Below, piece after piece: positions 6,505-14,500 of a DNA stretch of 42,695 nt. Both the position numbers and the translations under genes were made by a program. Position 1 is the stretch's first letter. Each line of letters starts with the position of its first letter. The notes beneath the pieces were generated by a model. The model had not been told where the DNA came from. It did not search any database and saw only the letters and a program-made list of their open reading frames with translations. Origin of the DNA: a virus; the IMG/VR virus record IMGVR_UViG_3300035663_000027, positions 1-42,695 of that record, one strand, 5' to 3'.

Positions 6505-6654
6505 TTACTTCTTTTTCTTAGGGAACCCAGCCTTCATGTTGGCGTAGGCTTTTGGGGTAATGGTAGACTTTTTCTTGGAACGGGAAGTGCCAGCTGCTTT
6601 ACGCTTGTTGATGTTGGCGTAAAGACCCGGAGGTTTAGCGTTGCCTTTGTTCAT
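6505..6654 (-). CDS. 49-aa Lys-rich conserved phage protein
   Basis: A frame from ATG at 6654 to TAA at 6505 encodes a 49-aa protein with PPGLYANINKRKAAGTSRSKK and a Lys-rich end (GFPKKKK). The core "GLYANIxxKRKxxxxGS" is familiar from many marine phages as a small conserved protein near the terminase genes. It overlaps the 88-aa gene by four bases, suggesting coupled translation. It is highly basic, without membrane segments or Cys. Function unknown; a virion or nucleic-acid role is plausible. Confidence 0.8.
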   Translation of the reverse strand: MNKGNAKPPGLYANINKRKAAGTSRSKKKSTITPKAYANMKAGFPKKKK

Positions 6655-6917
6655 TTCTTTGTGGATTTACCATTGTGACCATTTCTGGCGCGGTTCCGAC
6701 TAGCACTTTCAAGAACCATGGTCCCCTTTTTGGTATGGGAAAGATCGGGGCCTCCCTTTCCCGCTAAGCCACGCCGCCGTCGTTCGGTCCACCGCTCTTC
6801 AGAGGCGTTTTTAACAGCTGGCTTTTTATTTAGTTTGCGTTGGTAAGCCGCCTTTTTAGCAGCAGCCTTTGGATTGGCTGCGTAGTATTTAGCGGATTTG
6901 CTTTTCGCCTGGGCCAT
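6651..6917 (-). CDS. 88-aa basic conserved phage protein (SAKYYxxNP family)
   Basis: I choose the internal ATG at 6917, giving 88 aa beginning MAQAKSKSAKYYAANPKAAA; a longer frame would run into the preceding gene. It continues KKAAYQRKLNKKPAVK, then ERRRRGLAGKGGPDLSHTKKG and ends with SASRNRARNG. The two blocks, SAKYY-x2-NP and D-SHTKxGTxVLESASxNRARN, are characteristic of a small family that I recall in marine phages. It is very basic. Virion or nucleic-acid binding is likely but unknown. It overlaps the 67-aa membrane gene by 29 bases. Confidence 0.8.
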   Translation of the reverse strand: MAQAKSKSAKYYAANPKAAAKKAAYQRKLNKKPAVKNASEERWTERRRRGLAGKGGPDLSHTKKGTMVLESASRNRARNGHNGKSTKK

Positions 6918-7092
6918 CTTTGAAATAAACGAAGTTCTCCAAGCGTTCGATGCGTTGATTGCTGAGTCCAACCTGTGTAACGAGTACATCAACAGACTTA
7001 GCAATGTTATGAAGGGTCAATAGGTGCCAACCGAACAGTCCTAGAACTGCTGCGGCAATCATATTCCTTACTGCTTCATTATCGGATGACAC
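6889..7092 (-). CDS. Small single-span membrane protein, holin-like
   Basis: I choose the GTG at 7092 (67 aa): it is preceded by a strong GGAGG six bases upstream, lying within the end of the terminase small subunit gene, whereas a TTG at 7098 would have the site abutting it. A hydrophobic segment at about residues 9-25 (NMIAAAVLGLFGWHLLTLH) is followed by an amphipathic coiled helix (VTQVGLSNQRIERLENFVYF). T7 gp17.5 holin is of similar size (67 aa) and lies just before the small terminase gene. Thus this may be the holin or a lysis accessory; the alternative is the 65-aa gene at 8221-8418. Confidence 0.65.
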   Translation of the reverse strand: MSSDNEAVRNMIAAAVLGLFGWHLLTLHNIAKSVDVLVTQVGLSNQRIERLENFVYFKDGPGEKQIR

Positions 7093-7312
7093 GCTCAACC
7101 TCCTCCAGTTCTAATTCAGGAAGAGTTGCAAACAGCTCAGCCAAGGGGGAACCGGATACCGGTAACCCCGTTACATTATTTTTGCTGAGCCAGTCGCAGG
7201 CCGCACGAATATCTTGAGTTGTTGCTTCTCCGCTTTGAATGCGGAGGATCAGTTCTTTTGTAACAAGGCCGTGAAGCTCGTTAAACTGATCTTCAGTGGC
7301 TCTCGTACTCAC
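7079..7312 (-). CDS. terS: Probable terminase small subunit (T7 gp18-like)
   Basis: This 77-aa protein starts with GTG at 7312 and reads STRATEDQFNELHGLVTKEL, then SGEATTQDIRAACDWLSKNN. The same opening is found in cyanophage proteins annotated as DNA maturase A. The first part, with a helical pair ending in DWLxxN, fits a DNA-binding or oligomerisation domain, and the C-terminal acidic helix (ELELEEVERV) fits a terminase contact. The length is close to T7 gp18 (89 aa). It precedes the membrane protein, HNH and terminase large genes. The assignment depends on remembered family sequences and context. Confidence 0.65.
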   Translation of the reverse strand: MSTRATEDQFNELHGLVTKELILRIQSGEATTQDIRAACDWLSKNNVTGLPVSGSPLAELFATLPELELEEVERVIR

Positions 7313-7313
7313 C

Positions 7314-7655
7314 TTAATTTACCAACTCTGTAATAAACAAAGTCGTGCTGGCACCAGTGCCTTGAATAGCAGCAATGTTTGCACCAATAGGCACAGCAAG
7401 GCTAATACGCTCGCCAGTCTTTAGATAATGAGTGGTGGCAGAGGCAGTTTGAGCACCCACACCGATTTGATAGTGGCAATGAGTACCACCAGTACAAATC
7501 AGCGACACAAACCGGCAGGTAGAAGTCAGAGCCAGGTTAGAACTGGTAGCACCCAAAGTAATGGTACGAGCAGTCCCCACCTCAAAAGCGGTGGTGGTAT
7601 CGCTAGTCAGAAAAGTTCCAGCGGTAGTAGTGCCGCCAGTAGTAAGAGAAGCCAT
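7314..7655 (-). CDS. Small Thr/Gly-rich probable structural protein
   Basis: This 113-aa protein is rich in Thr, Ala and Gly with regular beta-strand spacing (TARTITLGATSSNLALTSTC, then TGERISLAVPIGANIAAIQG) and ends TLFITELVN. It has one Cys-x6-Cys-x-... region (CRFVSLICTGGTHCHY). It looks like a small all-beta sandwich such as a decoration or fibre-tip protein. The start ATG overlaps the endolysin stop by one base. It lies between the lysis gene and terS. No family is recognised. Confidence 0.6.
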   Translation of the reverse strand: MASLTTGGTTTAGTFLTSDTTTAFEVGTARTITLGATSSNLALTSTCRFVSLICTGGTHCHYQIGVGAQTASATTHYLKTGERISLAVPIGANIAAIQGTGASTTLFITELVN

Positions 7656-8224
7656 CAGTCGTGGTCCTTCATAAGTTTAATAAGTTTTTGTGGGTAGATT
7701 GGATCAGTAGCATACCCCTCACGCTTAAGAAGGTAGGCGCAATCTTCCCGATTGGCAGCACGGTTGACACCTTTATAACCCTTGTAATCCTTGTACCACT
7801 GGGTAACCAGATGATTTACGCAGTCAAATGGAGTTGCAAAGTCCATAAACGCAGCCTTTATGGTCACTGGACCGTTGCCGTAGTCTTCCCAGGTGGTCTT
7901 AATTGTGCCGGGACCTTTGATGCCAAAGAAGTTGTTCTTACCGCTCAGGGCGGTGCCATGCGCAGACTCAAGTGCCCATTGGGCTGCCACAACTTCAGGA
8001 AATTTGGCACCAGCTGCCGCTGCCGCCGCTTCAATACCATCCCAGGTATTAGAAAACGTCTTAGCAGGTGCTGGGGCTGGAGAAATGCGCCACAGTTGGA
8101 CCCAAGACGCACTATCGTCAGCCAGTTTATTGGAATCCAGCAGTTTTTGCAGTTCAGCAAGCGCCTTATCCTGATTAGGCAGGCCTTTGTAGTATTTAAT
8201 TACGTCTCGGATCTGAATACTCAT
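7655..8224 (-). CDS. Endolysin, glucosaminidase family
   Basis: This 189-aa protein should hydrolyse peptidoglycan at lysis. Residues about 60-185 form a glucosaminidase/FlgJ-like domain: AAQWALESAHGT with the likely catalytic E86, then GKNNFFGIKG at 96-104 and the conserved aromatic F/Y residues toward the end (AYLLKREGYATDPIYPQKL). The first 50 residues are a short helical part that could be a wall-binding or targeting segment. No signal peptide or membrane segment is present, so export needs a holin. It shares ATGA with the preceding 65-aa membrane gene, and its stop overlaps the next start. T7 uses an amidase (gp3.5) instead. Confidence 0.85.
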   Translation of the reverse strand: MSIQIRDVIKYYKGLPNQDKALAELQKLLDSNKLADDSASWVQLWRISPAPAPAKTFSNTWDGIEAAAAAAGAKFPEVVAAQWALESAHGTALSGKNNFFGIKGPGTIKTTWEDYGNGPVTIKAAFMDFATPFDCVNHLVTQWYKDYKGYKGVNRAANREDCAYLLKREGYATDPIYPQKLIKLMKDHD

Positions 8225-8418
8225 TTGATAGAGTCCTTGATGCGCTTGATTTTATCGTCCTCAGAACGAAGAGGACGCAGCAGATCCACTACTTTGAGGA
8301 AGATCTGGACAACGCTATTCGATTTGAACTTGCTAATACCGATCAGTTCGGAAGCAAGGAATAGTGCAAAGAAGACAGCTGCCTCGTAGGTCAGCTTAAG
8401 TCCAAAAATGGTAATCAT
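8221..8418 (-). CDS. Small membrane protein, holin candidate
   Basis: This 65-aa protein has one hydrophobic segment at residues about 4-26 (IFGLKLTYEAAVFFALFLASEL) with a charged, Lys/Asp-rich C-terminal tail (RSEDDKIKRIKDSIK). That form matches small class II/III-type holins or a holin-like accessory. The strongest argument is position: its stop and the endolysin start overlap as ATGA, the common holin-endolysin arrangement. The 67-aa protein at 6889-7092 is a second candidate, so one may be the holin and the other an antiholin or accessory. Confidence 0.7.
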   Translation of the reverse strand: MITIFGLKLTYEAAVFFALFLASELIGISKFKSNSVVQIFLKVVDLLRPLRSEDDKIKRIKDSIK

Positions 8419-8424
8419 GATAAG

Positions 8425-8556
8425 TTAGCGGCCTTGGCCGCGAGTCTTTTTACGACCGTGGCTAGGAAGGGACCTTGTTCCCTGCCCCTGTCTAGATTTT
8501 TTCGGGGGACCGGGAACGAAGGATACCTTATTTAATGCGCCTTTTGGTTTGGCCAC
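8425..8556 (-). CDS. 43-aa basic protein with GTG start
   Basis: A 43-aa frame begins with GTG at 8556 and ends in TAA at 8425. Upstream is a GAGGG Shine-Dalgarno eight bases before the GTG, and the frame is limited by the stop of the preceding fibre gene, so no ATG alternative exists. It reads KPKGALNKVSFVPGPPKKSR and then a Lys/Arg/Gly-rich tail (HGRKKTRGQGR). I remember similar 40-residue MAKPKGALNKV-type proteins in cyanophages. It lies between fibre genes and the holin candidate; function unknown. Confidence 0.75.
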   Translation of the reverse strand: MAKPKGALNKVSFVPGPPKKSRQGQGTRSLPSHGRKKTRGQGR

Positions 8557-8559
8557 AGT

Positions 8560-9165
8560 TTAACCCTCATAGAGGATGTTCACGGTACCAGCATCAAACG
8601 TATCAGTGCCGTTCACAGTGGTGATGCGGACGCGATCTAGAGTGCCGGAGAGCGTGACGGTGCCGCCAATCATGGTGGTGCAAGCAACATTAGACAGGCC
8701 AACGACCCCAAAAGCTGCCCAAGCATTTGAGCCGAGAAGACTTAACGACACAGACCCACAGCGCGTGGCAGAAGCGGAGTCATTGCCAGAATAAGTTTGG
8801 ATAAAGCCGGATGTTGAATTAACTGCTGCAACGCCAGTAGCGTTTACGCTTGACGAACTTGTATAGCCAGTGGTCGTAAAACTTCCAGAACCCAGTTGCA
8901 CAAGGACGGATGAAGTTCCATTCGTACTCACTCCGTTAAACATCACCGTAATCCGCTTCACCCACGATGGGATGCTGGTGAAATCAATCGACGTGCCACT
9001 GGTCGAAGCAACGGATGTGCCCGACTTGATCGTGCCTTGAATTGTGGTGCCGGTGATCGTGGTGCTGCTAAGCGTGGCAATCGTGGCGCTACCGTCAGTC
9101 GCCAGTACGATGTTGTTGCTGCCGGAGCTGGGGTTCTTGAGGTTGGTGGTAGATAGCGTGCTCAT
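8560..9165 (-). CDS. Fibre-tip protein, duplicate module 1
   Basis: This 201-aa protein has a short Thr/Ser-rich lead (DGSATIATLSSTTITGTTIQ) and a C-terminal domain starting at about residue 55 with TSIDFTSIPSWVKRITVMFN and ending GTLDRVRI...NILYEG. That domain occurs also in the neighbouring 214-aa protein, with the same block order and different residues between strands. The family is typical of fibre or receptor-binding tips in environmental phages. The gene pair is a tandem duplication that has diverged, possibly widening host range. A gp17-like fibre lies upstream at 10725-11531. Confidence 0.75.
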   Translation of the reverse strand: MSTLSTTNLKNPSSGSNNIVLATDGSATIATLSSTTITGTTIQGTIKSGTSVASTSGTSIDFTSIPSWVKRITVMFNGVSTNGTSSVLVQLGSGSFTTTGYTSSSSVNATGVAAVNSTSGFIQTYSGNDSASATRCGSVSLSLLGSNAWAAFGVVGLSNVACTTMIGGTVTLSGTLDRVRITTVNGTDTFDAGTVNILYEG

Positions 9166-9167
9166 GA

Positions 9168-9812
9168 TCAGCCCTCGTAAAGGATGTTGATTGTGCCAAG
9201 ATCGAACGTATTTGTCGTCTCAGAGGCAATACGAACTCGATCCAAAGTGCCTCCTAGATTGATGGCGCCTCCAAATGTCACAACCCTGAGATTACCGCTT
9301 ACGTACAATGTTCCCGTAGCAACCCATTGATTGCTGCCAAGAGTTGTAAAAAACACATGACCGTAGGCGACTCCGGCCGTCGTCGAAGACCAACCGTTTG
9401 CAGTTATTCCGGTTGTTACGTTAGTTGCAGAGCCACCTGTGGTATTGCCGGTGCTTACGGAAACACTGGTGGCGCCTGAGTTATAGCCGCTAGTTACAAA
9501 TCCAGACGAAGTGCCTAGCTGGAACAAGTATGTATCGGTTCCGCTCAGGCTTACCCCGTTAAACATCACCGTCACCCGCTTCACCCAACTCGGGATCCCG
9601 GTAAAGTCGATGCTGGTGCCAATGGTTGATGCCTTGGCGGTCTCTAGCACCATCCGCCCATTGACCCAGCTCAGGTTGCCCGAGCCGTCAGTGCCCAGGA
9701 TGTTGCCCGCTGAGCCATTACCAGTCGGAAGCACCAGTGTGTTCGACCCAGCCACCGCCGGAGCGTCGATCTCGGTGTAGCCCGATGTGCTGCCGTTTAG
9801 TCTGAGTGTCAT
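9168..9812 (-). CDS. Fibre-tip protein, duplicate module 2
   Basis: This 214-aa protein starts with a common phage fibre lead-in (MTLRLNGSTSGYTEIDAPA, then LVLPTGNGSAGNILGTDGSG) that usually forms a trimeric stalk. From about residue 65 it has the domain SIDFTGIPSWVKRVTVMFNG through GGTLDRVRI and ends in NILYEG, shared with the 201-aa neighbour. The stalk is different in the two genes, so only the tip is duplicated. Its ATG shares ATGA with the stop of the 103-aa gene. It is probably part of the host-recognition apparatus, by homology type and position. Confidence 0.75.
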   Translation of the reverse strand: MTLRLNGSTSGYTEIDAPAVAGSNTLVLPTGNGSAGNILGTDGSGNLSWVNGRMVLETAKASTIGTSIDFTGIPSWVKRVTVMFNGVSLSGTDTYLFQLGTSSGFVTSGYNSGATSVSVSTGNTTGGSATNVTTGITANGWSSTTAGVAYGHVFFTTLGSNQWVATGTLYVSGNLRVVTFGGAINLGGTLDRVRIASETTNTFDLGTINILYEG

Positions 9813-10120
9813 GGGGTCACCTCCGTGGGATAGGGAAAACGAGCACGGATTTCTTCGCGCTTAGCAAGCCACTCGGCCTGGTCAACCTCACCCGCCTGTG
9901 CCTTGAAGAACAGTGGGTCAGATTCGGCTGCGTAGGCGGCAGAGCGGTTGCGTTGAGCGGTTGCCAGCGCCTGCTCTTGGGCGACAACAACTGCTGCTGA
10001 GTCAACCACAGTCTGATCAAGAGTTACGGGGTTACCGTCTGCGTCGAAAGCTCCAGCGCCATCGTCGATGGTGACGACCTCTGGGTAAGCCTTACGGATA
10101 GCTTCGTGATTGAGTGTCAT
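9809..10120 (-). CDS. Small tail-associated protein (XkdW-like N-terminus)
   Basis: This 103-aa protein begins MTLNHEAIRKAYPEVVTIDD, continues GAGAFDADGNPVTLDQTVVD and ends with a helix containing ADPLFFKAQAGEVDQAEWLA. I remember many marine-phage proteins with this layout, placed among fibre genes and sometimes labelled XkdW-like or fibre assembly. The C-terminal E/W helix is similar to those of tail fibre assembly chaperones. It shares ATGA overlaps with both neighbours, so it is part of one coupled fibre cluster. Function as chaperone or minor tail part is inferred. Confidence 0.65.
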   Translation of the reverse strand: MTLNHEAIRKAYPEVVTIDDGAGAFDADGNPVTLDQTVVDSAAVVVAQEQALATAQRNRSAAYAAESDPLFFKAQAGEVDQAEWLAKREEIRARFPYPTEVTP

Positions 10121-10716
10121 CCTGCTACCTCCATTGCAACGATGCTCGATGCACCGAGATACACACTTCCGCTGTCAGCATTAGTTCCTGACCGATTGCA
10201 CCAGAAAACGCTGCCGGACTCGCCACTTCCCTGTACTGAATAAGATTGAGAAGAAGTAGAACCAGGTGAGTGAAGGTAGTTGATTGTCAAGTGAGAGAGA
10301 TCGTTGCCTGAGGTTCCCGCCCACGTTGCGGAGGTGGCTCGAGTTCTTGTGCTGGAAGCGTCACCAGTAATAGCCGTAATTGCACTGCCATTCACGGCCA
10401 ATCTGATTCCAAGTCGGTTGCCTGCAGTTCCGTTTGAGCAGTTAACAGAGGCAAGAATCAAAATTTTATTAGAGGTGGAAGAAGGCGTAATAGAAATGCT
10501 CAGTCCGGTAATGTCGCCAAAGTCAGAACTACTGCTTGTCCTGCTGAACGTATTAGTTTTGACTGCCTGCACCACCTGCAAAATCGCCCCCGCATAACCC
10601 ATCTTGGCGCGGGTGATAGCAGAGGCCGCAATGTCATCCGTGGTGATCACGCCATCGGGCAGGCCGCCTGCTGTAATTCCGGTTACGGTTCCGGATCCGT
10701 TAATAGTAATAGGCAT
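10117..10716 (-). CDS. Tail fibre-like protein
   Basis: This 199-aa protein has a stalk-type lead (MPITINGSGTVTGITAGGLP, then DGVITTDDIAASAITRAKMG) followed by a beta-rich domain from ILQVVQAVKTNTFS to the end (LGASSIVAMEVAG). The GxILQVVQ start and S/T-rich strands are typical for secondary fibre or spike genes of cyanophages. The gene follows the gp17-like fibre and precedes the 103-aa gene with an ATGA overlap. It may form the distal part of the fibre. Specific receptor is unknown. Confidence 0.7.
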   Translation of the reverse strand: MPITINGSGTVTGITAGGLPDGVITTDDIAASAITRAKMGYAGAILQVVQAVKTNTFSRTSSSSDFGDITGLSISITPSSTSNKILILASVNCSNGTAGNRLGIRLAVNGSAITAITGDASSTRTRATSATWAGTSGNDLSHLTINYLHSPGSTSSQSYSVQGSGESGSVFWCNRSGTNADSGSVYLGASSIVAMEVAG

Positions 10717-10724
10717 AATTTACC

Positions 10725-11531
10725 TCAAACAATAATCCAATTTGAAGTTGAGGGTACAGTAATTGTGACCCCAGTTTGAATGGTTACGGGGCCGCCAGAA
10801 ACTGCATTTCGATTTTCACTAATAGTGTAATTGTTGCTAACAGTGTTATCATTTTCCATAAATACTCTGTCAGCACCTCCCCCAACAGCTCCACCTCCAA
10901 TAGTACCCCAAACAGTACCATTGTGGCCTTCAAATTGAGATATGGTTGAGTTAAATCTAACCATACCGGCATTAGCGGTACCAGGACGCTCTCCCGTAGT
11001 TCCTGATGGTAAATCAAAATACCCAGTAGAGGTATTATCTACGTTTCCAGAAAAGCTAGCTGAAGTTAAATTTGTCGTTCCGCCAAGCGTTAGATTGTTT
11101 GCAAGTTTAGTACTGGTAACAGCACCATCACCAATTTTGCCGGTAACTACTGATTCATCTGCTAGTTTAGAGGTACCAATAGCACCGTCTGGAATATCAC
11201 CGGCAACGGCATTTCCAACGGCTGCTAATGTTTCTTGAGCAATATAAAGACCTTGAGTAAAGTTATCATTTAGGTCTTGCGCTCTTATGGAAGAACCAGC
11301 AAAAAAGGTTGCAATCGTTTCTTCGGAATCGGTTTGCCGATAAATACGAATAGCAACCCCGTTAGCAGGCGCAATTAAAAATTGAATTTGTGTGGCATTC
11401 AGAAAAATATATGAAGTTGTCAGCGCACCGTTAAGTTCAACCTTAACATCATCGGTGCTAAAATATTCAAATGTAAATGAATAGATCGTAGTAGATCCAT
11501 TCCCTGTGTATGTGTTTTGGACGATTGCCAT
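10725..11531 (-). CDS. Tail fibre protein with T7 gp17-type N-terminus
   Basis: The first ~130 residues of this 268-aa protein match the T7 tail fibre attachment domain: MAIVQNTYTGNGSTTIYSFT, FEYFSTDDVKVELNG and IRIYRQTDSEE with SIRAQDLNDNFTQGLY. This part docks the fibre to the tail. The remainder has KLADESVVTGKIGDGAVTST-type stalk repeats and a short C-terminal domain. It is much shorter than T7 gp17 (553 aa), so the fibre is probably extended by products of the downstream genes (8560-10716). It follows the 1342-aa internal protein by three bases. Confidence 0.9.
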   Translation of the reverse strand: MAIVQNTYTGNGSTTIYSFTFEYFSTDDVKVELNGALTTSYIFLNATQIQFLIAPANGVAIRIYRQTDSEETIATFFAGSSIRAQDLNDNFTQGLYIAQETLAAVGNAVAGDIPDGAIGTSKLADESVVTGKIGDGAVTSTKLANNLTLGGTTNLTSASFSGNVDNTSTGYFDLPSGTTGERPGTANAGMVRFNSTISQFEGHNGTVWGTIGGGAVGGGADRVFMENDNTVSNNYTISENRNAVSGGPVTIQTGVTITVPSTSNWIIV

Positions 11532-11533
11532 GG

Positions 11534-14500
11534 TTACTGTTGACCGTAATTGATCAGTTCATTGTAGATCCTGGTGTTTTCCGCTTCGTCAGTCGGACTT
11601 AGTTGTTCAGCGGTAAGCGGTTTGGAAAGATCGTATTGACCGCGTTGGATTTGATATTTAGCTTTTCTGATGCCTTGCTCAGCCAGACCCACCTCTTCCA
11701 CATTGGCTTCCATCTGTTGGAAAGCAAGCTTTCTCTTTTGTTGCCAAATGTCATCAATAGCAGCATAGAAGCGAGGCCATTGTGCTCGATCAGTACCAAT
11801 ATCACCTCTGTTACGGTTTTGCCAATTTTTAAAATCTTCCTTAAACCAGGACTGCTTACGAAGGCTATCCAGTTCCTGACGAAGGCCGTTCTTAGCCATG
11901 GCATTGCGAATGAAATACTTCTGCTCTGCTGTCATAGCCCGCCCAGAGGGGGACTTTTCCAGACTATCAGACCAGTTGTATTCAGCAGCCATCAGCATCT
12001 TGGCTACAGGATCTTTGTTGTCTGGGTTCACTTCAAAAGGAACCAATGCGTTCCAGGGGCCAAAAGCACTCCAACCATTAGGATTGCGAAGAGGTTCGCC
12101 CGTTAAAACGTTAATCATTGGTGGTTGAAGGTTGCGATAACCAGGCAGCGCAGATTGCATCGCCCGATCAAGCTCACTGTTAAATTCCCTCATGTAAGGG
12201 TCAAAGGCATTAGCAGCAGCTCGACGAGCGCCAGACAAAGGCAGCATGTTGTTGGTCGTAGATAGCAAGCCTTTAAGAACCGTGTTGCCTTTGATCAATT
12301 CACCTGGGTCTGCCAAAACAGCAATGGCTTCCAGACCAGCAAAGTAGCTCTTTTCGGTAAGACCCGCAGCAATAGCAAGAGCCATCTGTCCGGTAAGAGT
12401 TTCTAGCCAATCTTCATTTAAACCCATCCGACCAAGCATGGCAATATCAGCCATACCAGCAAGAACATTGTTCAGAGGCTCCAAGGCGTTGTACGAAACC
12501 CACTGACCACCAATGTTGATGGAACGGGGTTGAATACCAAGGGCTTTCCAACGAGCACGTTCGCGGGCGTCCACAGGCATGTTACCGGTGGTCAATCCAG
12601 CAGCACCAAGCATCAAACCAATGCCAGCACTAATGGCTCCAATAGCTTCCCTGCCCTCGTATTCAGCCACCCGTAGAGCGTCACCAGACTGCTTGACAGC
12701 CAGATACTCACCGGCATACTTACCAACAAGAGGGGTAAACTGTGCCTGGTAGCGAATAATGTTTGCAGGGGTACGAAGGAACGGAACCGCAACACGACCA
12801 AGAGGGCCAAGAGGGCCAAGGTTTTCCAGGAATTGACTAAGACCATTAACAGCCTTGCCGGGGTCTTCTTGGAAGGTACCAATCTCAGCATACTGTGCAA
12901 GTCCTTTTGCTTTGATGCGGCCTGTTTGTGGGTCAATGGATTTGGAGTATTCAGCTATGTATTTCTGAGCCAGTTTATCCACATCAAGAGGATTCTTGGC
13001 TTCAGTCATGGCTTGATACATCGACTGCTCAGCAATCCGTTGACGGGCCAGGATGGTACGGAAAGCATCATCAGTGCTCATCAGCAAACGAGTTGGAAAG
13101 TCCAACCACTGAACCAATCGGTAGTGGGCCTTCAGGAACCCAACTGCCTTTTCCTCCGTAGGAGTAGCAGCAATCTTTTCAAGCGTCTGAAGCATGGCTT
13201 CAGTTTCAGCCCGTTCAATCACCTGACGCGGAGTCCAGGTAGCAGCGGTACCACTTTTGAATGTAGTAACACCAACCTTAAACGCTTCCGCCGAGCTGGT
13301 CCAAATGGCGTGGAGGCCGGCCACAGCAGCACGAGTCAGTGCCGGATCACCCTTGCGGGCACCCATAATGGCGATGCTAACAGGGGCTTCGATGAGGCGC
13401 ACAGACGCACTGAAGTTACGAATGATGGTTTTGGTGCCAGACAGAATGCTGTTATAGAACATTCCCATCTGGTTTTCGCCAAACACCTTCATGGCCGTAC
13501 CAGCAAAGGTAACGGTCTTAGCGGGGTCACCACCAGCAAGAACCATAGCACGGACCATTGCCCGCATTTCATCCTCAGCCTTAGGATCACCCATGCGCTT
13601 CAGGTTCTTAACCTTATCTGCCCACTTCCGTAGGTCACGATTGGTCAGAACATCTTCACCTTCAAATTCACGCAGTGCTTGAGCAGCCTCACCGCCATCC
13701 ATAGCGGCGCTGATCTTCACCTTAAGGGCGTTCAGACTGCCACCATAGAAGTTGGTACCAAACTTATACACCTCAAGCATACCAACCAGACGGTCAATAA
13801 GACGGTCAAAGTTGTTGGCTCCAGTGATTTGATTGGTATCCAAATCCTCGGCAACACGAGCAATGTCGTAGATCTGAGCAGCAAGGTCAGAGATGATTGC
13901 CTTAGCAGCAACAAGACCCTCAGCAGATGGGATGTCGGTGCCTTCAAGCGTACCGCCAGCAGTACGAAGCACGGACCCAGCCACATCGGTTGGATCTTGC
14001 ATTACCTCATCAACAGTCTTAAATGCATCGTTGAAATCTTGATAAACACGAGCTGCGTTACCAACAACTTCATCAACAGTCTTGCCAACTGCTCTGGAGA
14101 TCTTGCGAACATCCACCTTTTTGCTGGCATTCTTGATAACCTTTTCAACACCCTCATCAAGATTCATGATCTTAAGTTGGGCATCGGTCATCACCTTACC
14201 AGCAGAACCGTGAGACACAACACGACCAGGTTGGAATCCAAGATCCTTTTCCGTGCCCTTGAAACCAGTCTCTAGTTGATCTTGCTTTTTAACAACATCA
14301 TTGATGTCAGCAACTCGGTGTGCGGCTTGTGTTTCCCAGAATTCATAGGGAACATCATCAGCCCCCTCGAAGATGGTATTTTCAAGGTCAGCCTGAGCAA
14401 GGCGCACCTGATCCAGTTCTTCGGTCAGAGTCTTAGCAAGGTCATCTTCTGGATCCAGAGCATTGATGCGTTCTTGGAGAGTTTGTTCCCGTGCCATGAG

